From Ignavibacteria bacterium (lineage in GTDB: Bacteria; Bacteroidota; Ignavibacteria; Tepidaquicellales; OLB5): DNA of 64,000 nt. A program made the translations under genes and the position numbers. The notes under the pieces are model-generated. The model saw only the letters and a list, made by a program, of their open reading frames with translations, did no database searches and was not told the origin of the DNA. Positions 9,059-18,312 of the stretch are shown here, piece after piece (the first letter of the stretch is position 1; each line of letters starts with the position of its first letter). The stretch is taken from the NCBI GenBank assembly GCA_017303675.1, contig JAFLBX010000002.1, positions 372,001 through 436,000 on the forward strand, written 5' to 3'.

Positions 9059-9178
9059 CTTGTCGTGCTGAGCGGAGTCGAAGCACTCAAATACCTGCTA
9101 TTCAATTTATTGAATAAAAACTCAGCCAATCTATTTAATTCTGCGAGGAGCGAAGCGGCGAAGCAGTCTCAATCCTTA
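9059..9178. repeat. Two dispersed intergenic repeat units
   Basis: The gap between the glycosidase-like gene and dus holds two units seen elsewhere in the window: gctgagcggagtcgaagc (9068-9085; again at about 30346-30363) and gcgaggagcgaagc...gaagcagtctc (9143-9170; again near 30449, 43850 inverted and 58071). No ORF is supported here. Confidence 0.8.
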
Positions 9179-9210
9179 ATAGAAAAACACAAAATCTTAT
9201 CTTTTTTATT

Positions 9211-10179
9211 TCACCCTGCCAGTTGTAAATAATGATCCCTAATTTCAATTAACTTTTCAATCACGGGTTCCATCTCCTTGATTGCCATCAGCTCCATTCT
9301 GAATCCTGAAATGTTCGGCAGTCCTTTTAAATAACCGGAATAAAATTTCCTTATCTCCAGAACACCTCTTTCTTCGCCTTTTGCGGCGCAGTTAAGCTTT
9401 AAGTGTTCTATACAAATTTCAACCTTCTCATCTATTGCAGGTTCTGTATATTTACCTGTAGTTATATACTCCTTTGACTGGCGGAATATCCACTGGTTTT
9501 GTATCGCGCCCTGTCCAATCATAACCGCATCGGGCTCATAGGTATCAAAGGCGAATTTTACATCCTCCGGGGTTTTAACATTGCCGTTAAGAATTATTGG
9601 AATAGTTACACCTGCATCCTTGATGCGTTTTACCCAGCTCCAGTCAGCATCGCCCTTATTGCCCTGGCTGCGAAGCCTGCAGTGCACGGTAAGCGCTTTA
9701 ATGCCTATTGATTCCATAATTTTTGCGACTTCAACAATTACAATTGAATTTTCATCCCAGCCCAGGCGGGTTTTTAAAGTAACGGGAAGTGTTGTGTTCT
9801 GCATAACTGATTCCGCAATACGCTGCATCTTCGGCAAGTCTCGCAAAAGACCCGCGCCTGCGCCGCGCATCGCAACATCTTTTACCCAGCATCCGCAGTT
9901 TATATCAATAAAATCCGGGTTCGCGGTTTCGCTTATCCTGGCTGATTCAGCCATACTATCCTCATTGCCGCCGTATATCTGTATAGCAAGCGGGCGTTCT
10001 TCTTCGTAGAAGAACAGTTTCTCCCGTGCTTTGCGCGCGTCGCGAATGAGTCCCTCTGAGCTTATAAATTCCGTATATAACACATCAGCGCCAAGCTTTT
10101 TGCAAACCATGCGGAATGGAGGCTCGGTAACATCCTCCATTGGCGCTAAAACTATCTTATTTTTGAAATCAGGTAACAT
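9211..10179 (-). CDS. dusB: tRNA-dihydrouridine synthase, DusB-like
   Basis: A 322-residue FMN enzyme that reduces specific uridines in tRNA to dihydrouridine. The start LAPMEDVTEPPFR is the Dus signature, QIYGGNEDS and DINCGC follow, with the catalytic Cys region and an AGAGLLRDLP loop, then TVHCRLRSQG and the FMN phosphate site ILNGNVKTPED and MIGQGA. The usual Pro after the active-site Cys (GCP) is Trp here (GCW). The length is normal. It is a single gene on the minus strand, divergent from nothing close and separated by 52 bases from the upstream MFS gene, with which it may be cotranscribed. Confidence 0.9.
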   Translation of the reverse strand: MLPDFKNKIVLAPMEDVTEPPFRMVCKKLGADVLYTEFISSEGLIRDARKAREKLFFYEEERPLAIQIYGGNEDSMAESARISETANPDFIDINCGCWVKDVAMRGAGAGLLRDLPKMQRIAESVMQNTTLPVTLKTRLGWDENSIVIVEVAKIMESIGIKALTVHCRLRSQGNKGDADWSWVKRIKDAGVTIPIILNGNVKTPEDVKFAFDTYEPDAVMIGQGAIQNQWIFRQSKEYITTGKYTEPAIDEKVEICIEHLKLNCAAKGEERGVLEIRKFYSGYLKGLPNISGFRMELMAIKEMEPVIEKLIEIRDHYLQLAG

Positions 10180-10231
10180 AGGGGCAAAAATAATTATTTA
10201 AAAATGCAGTTTAAAGTCAATGAGATCTAAA

Positions 10232-11461
10232 TTACATACCAACCGTATTGCTTGAATGCCTGTATTTATCCTTAAGCAGCCTCAGACTCAGCACAGTCGC
10301 TCCCATCATCACAATTCCGCCGGTTAAGAACGGCGCTGCGAAGCTGATATAATGATAAACCAGTCCGCCCCAGCTTGGACCTATAAACCTTGCAAACGAT
10401 GCCAGTGATTGTGTCAGACCCAAAATACCGCCCTGTTCATCACGCTCACTGAATTTGGAAATTAAACCGAGCCCGATACTCAGCAATAGACCGTTGCCGA
10501 AGCTCATAAAAAATATGCTGACCAGCAGCAATGCGAGTATGTGATTTGAAAACGGTATCGTTCCCAACCCAACACCCATAATAACACAGCCTGCTATAAA
10601 AACTTTTCGTTCATCGAAAATTTTCAGTATCGGTCTTATCAGCACACCCTGAGTTATCGCACCAACAAGTCCGCTGAAAGCGAACAGGTAGCTTACCTGT
10701 TCAATATCAAAGCTGAAGCCATCCTTGCTTTCAGCATAAAGCTGGAAAGTTGAAAATATATTTGAAATTGAAAACACAATTATAAAATACAGCATAATCA
10801 AAAAGCCAACATGCGGATGCTTTAAGGCTGATACGAGCTTTCGCCAGCCGTTTTTCATATTAAAGCCGCCCATAGTTTTTGTACCGCGCAATTCTTTGGG
10901 CAATGATTCAGTTACAAAAAACACGGTCAGCAGCAGCGCTACTGCTGAAAGTACGGCTGAAAAATAAGTAGGGAAGTCATACCCGAAACGTTTTGCCATT
11001 ATACCGCCTATGAACGGCCCGAAAACGAATCCAAGCCCGAAAGCTGCGCCGATCAGGCCCATTCCTTTTGAGCGGTCTTTTGGCGGCGTTACATCGCTTA
11101 TATAAGCCATAGCTGCGCCTATATTAGCGGAAAAGAATCCCGCCAGCGCCCTTGAAATTAACAGCAGCGGTATAGATTTAAGTACTCCGCCCAGCACAAG
11201 CCCTGTAATGATATATGAAAAAACATTACCGCTTAAACCGAATATCAGTATCGGCTTTCTGCCGTATATATCTGATAACCTGCCCCATAATGGATTGAAA
11301 ATGAACTGCATCAATGAGAAAATACCAACTGTTAAGCCGATTAATGTCTCGTTCATCATTAATTCATTCTGTGCGAATGTCGGCAGAATAGGTATAAGTA
11401 TCCCGAAACCAAGCAGGTCAATAAATACAGTTAAAAATATGATCCAGATTCTTCTATCCAA
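10232..11461 (-). CDS. MFS transporter of the TCR/Tet drug-efflux type
   Basis: A 409-residue inner-membrane protein with about twelve hydrophobic segments. The MFS motif A between TM2 and TM3 reads GRLSDIYGRKPILIFG, and the N-terminal region FLDLLGFGILIPILP-like sequence is typical of tetracycline-type proton antiporters. Family members export small hydrophobic compounds by drug/proton antiport; the actual substrate cannot be inferred and resistance should not be assumed. It lies upstream of dusB on the same strand with a 52-base gap. Confidence 0.82.
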   Translation of the reverse strand: MDRRIWIIFLTVFIDLLGFGILIPILPTFAQNELMMNETLIGLTVGIFSLMQFIFNPLWGRLSDIYGRKPILIFGLSGNVFSYIITGLVLGGVLKSIPLLLISRALAGFFSANIGAAMAYISDVTPPKDRSKGMGLIGAAFGLGFVFGPFIGGIMAKRFGYDFPTYFSAVLSAVALLLTVFFVTESLPKELRGTKTMGGFNMKNGWRKLVSALKHPHVGFLIMLYFIIVFSISNIFSTFQLYAESKDGFSFDIEQVSYLFAFSGLVGAITQGVLIRPILKIFDERKVFIAGCVIMGVGLGTIPFSNHILALLLVSIFFMSFGNGLLLSIGLGLISKFSERDEQGGILGLTQSLASFARFIGPSWGGLVYHYISFAAPFLTGGIVMMGATVLSLRLLKDKYRHSSNTVGM

Positions 11462-11977
11462 GTAATTCTTTCAAGTAAGTTATATTAACGCCAGCCTGCC
11501 GAAACGTTAGTGCAGGCAGGAAGGATCCCGTTTTAAAATTATATTGTAAAATGTAAAATTATAAACTTCTGTAGTCGAGCCCTTTCATAGCTTGCTGCAT
11601 TGAGACGTGCCAGCGGCACGTCTTTACAGGCTTTGATTGAAAACAGAGCTAAAACCAAAAATATCATTGCAACATGGTTACTACCTGTAGTCGAGCCCTT
11701 TCAGGGCTCTTATCAGATTCAACATTAAACCAAATCACACCCATTATGCTTCAGGTAACAAAGTCTTTTGTCATTCTGAACGAACGAAGTGAGTGAAGAA
11801 TCCAGACGATGATCTCTGATTATTTCATGAATCTTCAACCTCACTAAATATAAAATCTATCATTCATTTGAAGCAAGTCGAAGCACCTTATTTACCACCC
11901 TTCGACAAGCTCAGGGTGAGGGGATTATCACCCCAACATCTCATCCCAAGCCTCAGGGAGACAACTTTCCATCAACC
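11462..11977. repeat. Repeat-filled intergenic region
   Basis: Over 500 bases without a supported gene. It holds: an inverted pair cctgccgaaacgtt/gcaggcagg near 11496-11520 (related copy at 22356-22420); two copies of tgtagtcgagccctttca (about 11572 and 11687); a 9-bp stem agacgtgcc/ggcacgtct at 11603-11623; a unit gtcattctgaacgaacgaag... at 11770-11815 that recurs at 18067-18112; and a cccttcgacaagctcaggg unit at 11898-11916. Confidence 0.8.
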
Positions 11978-12874
11978 TCAATACCTGCTCTTTTTCCGCT
12001 TATCTTCACCCCAAAGAAGCTTGCCTGTCAGTACCTTAAAATAATTGCTGTTAAGGCTCTTTGCGATTTTTATCTTATACGGCGCCTTTTTAATTTCAAC
12101 AATGGCGGGACTCTTAAGCTTCAAAATACTGTTACCGTCTGCTACCACATTCACCGGAACTTTTGAATTTATCTTGACCTTGAATACACCGTTATCAGGA
12201 AGTATTACAGGTCGGGCTGTCAATGTATGCGGTGAGAGCGGTGAAAGTATAAATACTTCAGTTTTTGGGAAGACAATGGGTCCCCCTGCTGAAAGCGAAT
12301 AACCTGTTGAACCGGTAGGTGATGAAATTATCATTCCATCAGCATGATAGCGGTTAACAAGCTGGTTATTAAAGTAAACCCCTATCTCAATCGTTTTCAC
12401 AATTTCACTCTGGTTTATAACCATTTCATTCATACCGAAAATGGTTTTTCCGGCTGAGCCGCCGTTGGAAACGGCTTTGGCTTCAAGCACGGTTCTTTCA
12501 TCAACTTTGTATTCGGCCTTAACTACTTTCTTTACAAATCCCAGAATTTCCCTGGTACTTGTTTCAGCCAAAAAGCCCAGCTTGCCAAGGTTTACCCCGA
12601 TAATCGGAATATTCCTGCTGCCAACCAGCTTGGCGGTAGCCAGAAAAGTACCGTCACCGCCGATAGAGATCATAAAATCACATTTTTTTACTATCTCTTT
12701 TTCATCATCAATTGATGTGCTCTTAAGCCTGTCGCGGAATCTTTTTCTTATCTGTCCCGCAAGCTCTTTTTCGCAAATGTAATCAATGCCTGCTGTATCA
12801 AGGCCTTTAACCAGCCTGTGTACAATAGGCGCGAGTTCTGCTTTATTTATATTTCCCCTGATACCGAATATCAT
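11978..12874 (-). CDS. nadK: NAD kinase
   Basis: A 298-residue ATP-NAD kinase, making NADP from NAD in the cytoplasm. The signature GGDGTFLATAKL is at about residues 74-85, and the NAD-binding glycine-rich motif SPTGSTGYSLSAGGPIV is present, followed by LSPLSPHTLTARPVILP. Length fits the family. Its ATG overlaps the last 4 bases of the DUF1844 gene, so the two are translationally coupled. The C-terminal ~15 residues are Lys/Arg-rich and variable. Confidence 0.94.
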   Translation of the reverse strand: MIFGIRGNINKAELAPIVHRLVKGLDTAGIDYICEKELAGQIRKRFRDRLKSTSIDDEKEIVKKCDFMISIGGDGTFLATAKLVGSRNIPIIGVNLGKLGFLAETSTREILGFVKKVVKAEYKVDERTVLEAKAVSNGGSAGKTIFGMNEMVINQSEIVKTIEIGVYFNNQLVNRYHADGMIISSPTGSTGYSLSAGGPIVFPKTEVFILSPLSPHTLTARPVILPDNGVFKVKINSKVPVNVVADGNSILKLKSPAIVEIKKAPYKIKIAKSLNSNYFKVLTGKLLWGEDKRKKSRY

Positions 12875-13224
12875 TTTGTATCTTCGCCGGTTTGGTTTGT
12901 TATTTCCGGCTCAGTTTTTTCGTCATCTGCTGATTTTTCAACTTCTTTTGCCGGTTCTTCGGGTTTTTTGGCTTCATCAATATAATTCAGCTTCAATTGT
13001 CCCAGTGTATTTTCAAGGAATTTAGCCTCATATTCTGAAAGCTGCCCATGTGTCTTTTCCTTCAGCATATCCATAATATCGATTGAAAACTGCGCCTGGG
13101 TCAGGTCGCGCTCAGTTTTTCCTGTTACCGGATTTTTGATCTTGCCCATTGCCATCATTGCGGACATTTCAAATGATCCGACTAAGTACATGAATAATTG
13201 TGTATTTTTTTCTTTATTATCCAT
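12871..13224 (-). CDS. DUF1844 protein
   Basis: A 117-residue small protein of the DUF1844 family. The N-terminal ~85 residues are the helical conserved part (FMYLVGSFEMSAMMAMGKI, then AQFSIDIMDMLKEKT and FLENTLGQLKLNY); the last ~30 residues are an acidic, Lys/Glu/Pro-rich tail of low complexity. No catalytic motif is visible and function is unknown. It overlaps nadK by 4 bases and follows a glycosyltransferase gene by 14 bases. Confidence 0.85.
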   Translation of the reverse strand: MDNKEKNTQLFMYLVGSFEMSAMMAMGKIKNPVTGKTERDLTQAQFSIDIMDMLKEKTHGQLSEYEAKFLENTLGQLKLNYIDEAKKPEEPAKEVEKSADDEKTEPEITNQTGEDTK

Positions 13225-13238
13225 AAATTAACTGCTTT

Positions 13239-14003
13239 TTAATTAATAGAGTTAGGTTTATTCATCAAATATAGTTTAGAGTATTTGGTCATAACATGGA
13301 TGGATGAAAGTGTACTTAAAACCAGTCCCATGTATCCATCCAGAATTCCCAATTTCAAAAAATACATCTTAAAGAATGTAAATGCAGGTCTAAAAATTAT
13401 ATCAAAAAATCCCGCTTTTCTTCCTTTAGCCTTTAATTCCTCAGCGCTAAGCGTAGTATATATATTCAGCTTGTTGATATAATGCTCAAAATCCCTGTCA
13501 GTATAATGCAGAATTTCACTTTTTAGCCTGCCTGTATTACCGTCATAAACCGCTTTTTCATGTACTAATGAGGTGTTGAACTTTATTCCTGTTGATCTTT
13601 TGAACAGCCTTAAAGTATAATCAGGATACCAGCCGCAGTGTTTTATGAACTTATTGATAAAAAAGCTCTTCCTGTTCACCAAAAAAGCTTCGGTAGAAGG
13701 GGAGCTTTCACTGGTAATTCCCGTTATCTCATTTTTCAGCTCATCTGTGGCGCGTTCATCTGCATCCAGCCAAAATATCCAGTCACCCGTTGCCGTATCT
13801 ATTCCCATATTACGCTTTTGGCCGTAAGGAATATTTCCGGTAACTATTATGTTTTGTGAGAATTCACCGGCAAGCTTTACAGTGTTATCAGTGCTTCCTG
13901 AATCAACCACAATTATCTCATCGCACCAATTGAGTGATCTCAGGCATTCAGTTATATTTGCCTCTTCGTTATATGTAATTACAATTGCGCTTATCTTAGC
14001 CAT
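13239..14003 (-). CDS. Family 2 glycosyltransferase, WaaE/KdtX-like (copy A)
   Basis: A 254-residue GT-A enzyme. It opens with AIVITYNEEANITECL and VVDSGSTDNT, and has the metal-binding FWLDADERATDEL motif typical of WaaE/KdtX-like core-oligosaccharide transferases. A hydrophobic stretch near the C-terminus suggests membrane association. It overlaps the O-antigen-ligase-like gene by 8 bases, and a second related transferase lies on the other side of that gene, so both probably act on the same lipo-oligosaccharide. Sugar donor unknown. Confidence 0.87.
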   Translation of the reverse strand: MAKISAIVITYNEEANITECLRSLNWCDEIIVVDSGSTDNTVKLAGEFSQNIIVTGNIPYGQKRNMGIDTATGDWIFWLDADERATDELKNEITGITSESSPSTEAFLVNRKSFFINKFIKHCGWYPDYTLRLFKRSTGIKFNTSLVHEKAVYDGNTGRLKSEILHYTDRDFEHYINKLNIYTTLSAEELKAKGRKAGFFDIIFRPAFTFFKMYFLKLGILDGYMGLVLSTLSSIHVMTKYSKLYLMNKPNSIN

Positions 14004-15165
14004 CGTTACCGGTATCTCCTTTAGCTTTGAACTTCAGGGCAAGAAATGCCAGTGCTAAATTGAACCAGAACATTGCGGCAAATTCCGCATCGCCAAAGTT
14101 CCATTCAGTTAAGCCTGCAATTTGTAATGCTGTCATAGAGCAAACTGAAATCAGTGCAAGTATGTTTAGGAATTCAAACTCCCTGGTTTTAAGCCATGCC
14201 GTTACCTGTTTTGCGAAAATATACAGCATTAATACCAGCCATGCGGTGAAACCAATTACACCAAAATTTACCAGTATCTGAAAAATATTGCTGTGCATGT
14301 GTGAACCTTCGCCATGGTATTGCGGAGTTTTGTACATCCTGTAAATTACGTTATTATCAACATCTCCAACGCCAAGCAAAAGGTTATCGTTGATTATCTT
14401 TAGCGATGTTTCCCACATAACTATTCTGGAGTGATTGCTGGGATGGTTAATATCGGCAATGCTTAAGATACGCTCCTTAAGCGGAGCCGGAGCAAATATT
14501 AAAAATATTGTTACAGCCGCTAACAATCCGCCCAGGAAATACCTGTTCTTCAGCAGCCCTAAAATAACCAGTGATACAAATAACGCTAGCATTGCATTGC
14601 GTGCATTTGTCAGGTAAAAAGTAACAATAAGCGGAAGGGTTAACAGAGCCAGGTAAAGCTTATTCATCAGGTAATTTTTCTTTACTAGGAAAAAGGGTAT
14701 AATGATAAGCAGAATCATCATCTTAATTTCACCGTTTGTTACAGGGTAGCCGTAATATTCAAGCCTGTATTCAGAAAGCGGCCTGTTTGGATTCGGTATA
14801 TACTCAAATGCAAACCTGGTTATTTCAATAAATGAAATCAAAGCTGTGAATACAATTAAAACTAAAAACAGCCGCTTTAAGTGCTGTGTATTTTTAATGA
14901 ATAGAATTGAGACAAAAAATATTATGTATAAAGAAATTTTCCTGTAAATGTGGTCAAATGACTCAGCCGGATTCCCGCAAACAGCGGATGAAACTACCTG
15001 TACAAGTATAAAAGCCCCGAAAAGATATAACAGGCTGCGGTTTATTTCAATCTTTTCATTTGAAATAATGAGCTTGAATATTGTGAGAAGTATAAGGCCG
15101 CCTATACCTATAGATGATGTTGCAATTGAAAATTGCGATGAAAATGCCGCCAATCCCAAAAACAC
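13996..15165 (-). CDS. O-antigen ligase/polymerase-like membrane protein
   Basis: A 389-residue multi-pass membrane protein with ten or more hydrophobic segments and a large periplasmic loop. The loop contains SNHSRIVMWETSLKII and the GVGDVDN... HMHSNIFQILVNFGVIGF stretch, the pattern of Wzy_C/WaaL-type proteins where a periplasmic Arg and His are needed. It would join glycan to lipid A core or polymerise units at the periplasmic face. It lies between two GT2 genes and downstream of an MsbA-like exporter, consistent with LPS assembly; ligase versus polymerase cannot be told from this sequence alone. Confidence 0.82.
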   Translation of the reverse strand: MFLGLAAFSSQFSIATSSIGIGGLILLTIFKLIISNEKIEINRSLLYLFGAFILVQVVSSAVCGNPAESFDHIYRKISLYIIFFVSILFIKNTQHLKRLFLVLIVFTALISFIEITRFAFEYIPNPNRPLSEYRLEYYGYPVTNGEIKMMILLIIIPFFLVKKNYLMNKLYLALLTLPLIVTFYLTNARNAMLALFVSLVILGLLKNRYFLGGLLAAVTIFLIFAPAPLKERILSIADINHPSNHSRIVMWETSLKIINDNLLLGVGDVDNNVIYRMYKTPQYHGEGSHMHSNIFQILVNFGVIGFTAWLVLMLYIFAKQVTAWLKTREFEFLNILALISVCSMTALQIAGLTEWNFGDAEFAAMFWFNLALAFLALKFKAKGDTGNDG

Positions 15166-15225
15166 ATAGATCAGTATATCTGTGTATTTATTTATATTTT
15201 CTTTTACCGTTGAAATACCGCTGCC

Positions 15226-15969
15226 TTATATTTTTCCCTGAAGCTTTAAAAGTTTTAAGTGTGAAAGAAAGCTAACCATTGAATAACAGAAGCTGATGAA
15301 GAATCCGCCGGAACGGTCTTTATATCCTTTCCGGGAAATGAATACCCTTAAGAACGCTGAAAGCGCATGAGTGAATACTCCCGCTTTTGATATGTGCTTA
15401 TTATTTTTCAGCTTTTCTTTAGCTTCAAGGGTGCTGTACAGATTTATTTTATCCATCATATGCGTCATATCACGGAATGAATAATGAATAAAGTCATTTT
15501 TCAGCTCTTCAACTCTGCCACTAACTTCTACGCCTTCGTGAATTATCCTCGGCGTTATAGATGCATGCTGTTTATTGAAGAGCCGGATATGTCTGTCAGG
15601 GTACACACCGGAGTGCTTTAGCCATTGCCCGAAGTAATGATTGCGCCTGTTAAGCCTGTAGCCGTAAACGCCTTCGGCAGGTGTTAGGGAAAGTATCTCT
15701 TCTTTAAGCCGGGGAGTAATCCTCTCATCAGCATCCAGGAAAAGTATCCAGTCATTGCTGCAATGTGCAAAAGCCATTGCCCGCTTTTCGCTGAATACAT
15801 CTGAATCAGTTGTAATAATTTTGGCCTTAAACTCAGATGCGATCTGGCAGGTTCTATCAGTGCTGTTTGAATCAATAATAACGATCTCATCAGCCCATAC
15901 AAGGGTATCCAGGCATTCCCTGATATTCAATTCTTCATTCTTAGTTATTACTACCCCTGATATTTTCAA
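15226..15969 (-). CDS. Family 2 glycosyltransferase, WaaE/KdtX-like (copy B)
   Basis: A 247-residue paralogue of the copy A transferase. It has GVVITKNEELNIRECL, IIDSNSTDRT and FLDADERITPRLKEEI in the same order, then SGVYPDRHIRLFNK and HEGVEV matching the acceptor region. It begins the gene group on the minus strand downstream of the MsbA-like gene. Presence of two similar transferases flanking a ligase suggests successive sugar additions to one core glycan (inference). Confidence 0.87.
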   Translation of the reverse strand: MKISGVVITKNEELNIRECLDTLVWADEIVIIDSNSTDRTCQIASEFKAKIITTDSDVFSEKRAMAFAHCSNDWILFLDADERITPRLKEEILSLTPAEGVYGYRLNRRNHYFGQWLKHSGVYPDRHIRLFNKQHASITPRIIHEGVEVSGRVEELKNDFIHYSFRDMTHMMDKINLYSTLEAKEKLKNNKHISKAGVFTHALSAFLRVFISRKGYKDRSGGFFISFCYSMVSFLSHLKLLKLQGKI

Positions 15970-16007
15970 TTATAAAATAGCTGGTTAATTCAAGTTTCTT
16001 TTTTTCT

Positions 16008-16112
16008 TGTCACCCTGAACTTGTTTCAGGGTATTTTAAAAAACTCTGAAATCTTTCAAAAAGTAAATCCTATGTGTTTGAAAGCAGATGCTGAAACAAG
16101 TTCAGCATGACA
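16008..16112. repeat. 105-bp inverted-repeat element (MITE-like)
   Basis: Two 25-base arms, 16008-16032 (tgtcaccctgaacttgtttc...) and 16088-16112, are near-perfect inverted copies, and each arm is itself palindromic (ctgaacttgtttcag). The element fills the 153-base gap between msbA-like and glycosyltransferase genes. It has no ORF. Confidence 0.8.
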
Positions 16113-16122
16113 ACGAATTTAC

Positions 16123-17937
16123 TTACCCAAACTGCATTTCATACAGCTTTTTATAAATACTCTTTTCATCCCTCAGCAGGTCAGTATGTGTGCCAACACT
16201 CGAGATTTTTCCCTGGTCAACCACAACGATCCTGTCAGCATCTTTAATTGTAGAAAGCCTGTGAGCAATAACAATAGAAGTTCGGTTCAGCATCAGCCTT
16301 TCTATAGCTTCCTGTATCAGGTGCTCTGATTCAGTATCCAGCGATGAAGTAGCCTCATCAAGTATCATTATGGGCGCATTTTTTAAAAGGGCACGTGCGA
16401 TTGCAATACGCTGCTTCTGCCCGCCTGAGAGCCGCAAGCCTCTTTCGCCGATAATTGTATCATACCCTTTTTCTGTGTTTACAATAAAATCATGCGCATT
16501 AGCGCTTTTAGCAGCGTTGATAATATCTCCTTCGGGAATACCTTCCTGCCCGTAAGTTATGTTGTTACGGATAGTATCATTGAACAGAATTATTTCCTGG
16601 GTAACTATTCCGAATAAATTCCTTAAAGAGCTTATCTTAATATCTTTTATATCAACACCGTCAATCAGAATACTGCCGCCTGTTGCATCATAAAAGCGGG
16701 GGAGGAGATCGACCATTGTTGATTTCCCTGCGCCGCTTGAGCCTACTATTGCAATATTTTCATTCTTAGATATCTTAAAATTGATACCTTCAAGTATCAT
16801 TCTATCGGCAGTGGTGTAAGTAAAGCTCACATTCTTAAACTCAATGCTGCTGTCAAATCCGGACTTATCTTTGGCATTCGGTTTATCTTCGATATCGGGT
16901 TTAGCGTCAATTATTTCAAATATCCTGTTAGCTGAGGCGTATGATTCCTGTATGCGGTTGGATACTGAACTGAAATCTTTAATTGGCGACATAAGCTGAA
17001 AGATTATCAGCAGGAAGCCGATAAACTCTTCGGGTGCGAGCGAATTCCCTGCAAAGATCTCTTTGCCCGCATACCATATAATAAAAACCCCCAAAGCAAC
17101 ACTTACAATTTCAGTCAAAGGACGCGTCATATCGTTATACACTGCGCTTTTCATTAAGGAGCGGAAGTAATCCTTAAGCTTGAACTCAAAGCGTTTTTTT
17201 TCGAACTCTTCCATTCCAAAGGCTCTGATTATCTTTCCGCCGTATATGTTTTCTGATATTACTGAAGTGAATTCACCAAGCTTTTCCTGTACGCGGATGC
17301 TGTATTTCTTCAACTTTTTGCCAAGGTAAATAATTAGCAGCACGCTGAGAGGTACTGTTATCATCGAAATAAGCGTAAGCTTCCAGCTTATCAAAAATGC
17401 CATCGTGAGGAAAGTAATTATAAGTACTGGCTGCTTTATAAGATCAGTAAAAGTAACAGATACTGTGTTCTGTATCGTGTTAACATCAGTAATAAAGCGT
17501 GAAACGATATCACCTGAGCGTCTTTCATTAAAATATTTAAGTGAAAGGGAATTGAATTTTTCGAACATCCTCCGCCTGAGGTCAGTGATTAATGATTTTT
17601 CCACGTACTGGGTCAGAATTCCCTGTAAAAACGCGAATATGTTCTTAAGCAGGTATGCTGTAAACAGCAGCAAGCAGACCTTCACCAAAGCACCGTATTT
17701 ATCACCGCCTGAAAAGATCCAGCTATCAACTGTTTGCCGTAATGAATCAAAAAAATTCTTTGAAGGAAGTACTGAAAGATCTGCGGGACTGCCTGTAAAC
17801 AGGGATTTTAGCAGAGGAATCGAAAGATATATCGAAGCAGCATTGCATGCTGAATAGATAATTATCAGCACAAATGAAAGTACCAGAAGGTGCCTGTAGG
17901 GTTTTAAAAGCTTAACTAACTTGAAGTATTCTTTCAT
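16123..17937 (-). CDS. ABC transporter with fused permease and ATPase, MsbA-like
   Basis: A 604-residue type IV ABC half-transporter. Six membrane helices occupy about residues 1-320; the nucleotide-binding domain shows Walker A GSSGAGKSTM, Q-loop region, signature LSGGQKQRIAIARALL, Walker B IMILDEATSSLD and the H-loop IVIAHRLST. Length and architecture fit MsbA/lipid A flippases, and the following genes are LPS glycosyltransferases and a ligase, which supports lipid A-core export. A peptide or drug exporter role is the alternative. It is the first gene of the minus-strand cluster. Confidence 0.88.
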   Translation of the reverse strand: MKEYFKLVKLLKPYRHLLVLSFVLIIIYSACNAASIYLSIPLLKSLFTGSPADLSVLPSKNFFDSLRQTVDSWIFSGGDKYGALVKVCLLLFTAYLLKNIFAFLQGILTQYVEKSLITDLRRRMFEKFNSLSLKYFNERRSGDIVSRFITDVNTIQNTVSVTFTDLIKQPVLIITFLTMAFLISWKLTLISMITVPLSVLLIIYLGKKLKKYSIRVQEKLGEFTSVISENIYGGKIIRAFGMEEFEKKRFEFKLKDYFRSLMKSAVYNDMTRPLTEIVSVALGVFIIWYAGKEIFAGNSLAPEEFIGFLLIIFQLMSPIKDFSSVSNRIQESYASANRIFEIIDAKPDIEDKPNAKDKSGFDSSIEFKNVSFTYTTADRMILEGINFKISKNENIAIVGSSGAGKSTMVDLLPRFYDATGGSILIDGVDIKDIKISSLRNLFGIVTQEIILFNDTIRNNITYGQEGIPEGDIINAAKSANAHDFIVNTEKGYDTIIGERGLRLSGGQKQRIAIARALLKNAPIMILDEATSSLDTESEHLIQEAIERLMLNRTSIVIAHRLSTIKDADRIVVVDQGKISSVGTHTDLLRDEKSIYKKLYEMQFG

Positions 17938-18312
17938 TAAAAATGTTCGGTTAACTGCAAAAATACTCTAAATTCCACTTATAATAAATGGTATTAAGCA
18001 TATATGTACTGTTAAGTACTTATCATATATTGAGTATTAATCGGATCATAATTTGAGAGTTTTCTTGTCATTCTGAACGAACGAAGTGAATGAAGAATCC
18101 AGACGTTGATCTAAATATATTGCTTTTGAGAAATCTAACTGAATCTTTTACTATATATTATGAATTTAACATTATGTGGCCACTCAAGCTTTAACTCACA
18201 TTGGAAGTGCCAAACAATAAACACTTCTGTAATTATAAATTCTTTGTTTTTAATTAAAAAAATAAAGATATTAAGATAATTAATTAACTATTTTAAAAAC
18301 AAACATCACACA
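17938..18312. repeat. AT-rich divergent intergenic region with a dispersed repeat
   Basis: About 375 bases between divergent genes. The only structure I see is a unit at 18067-18112 (gtcattctgaacgaacgaag then tgaagaatccagacg) that repeats the unit at 11770-11815. Promoters for both flanking genes must lie here but I cannot place them with confidence. Confidence 0.65.

Noticed and set aside
13645-13859. Overlapping plus-strand frames in the glycosyltransferase A gene
   Set aside because: Shadow frames; the minus-strand frame has the full GT2 motif set.
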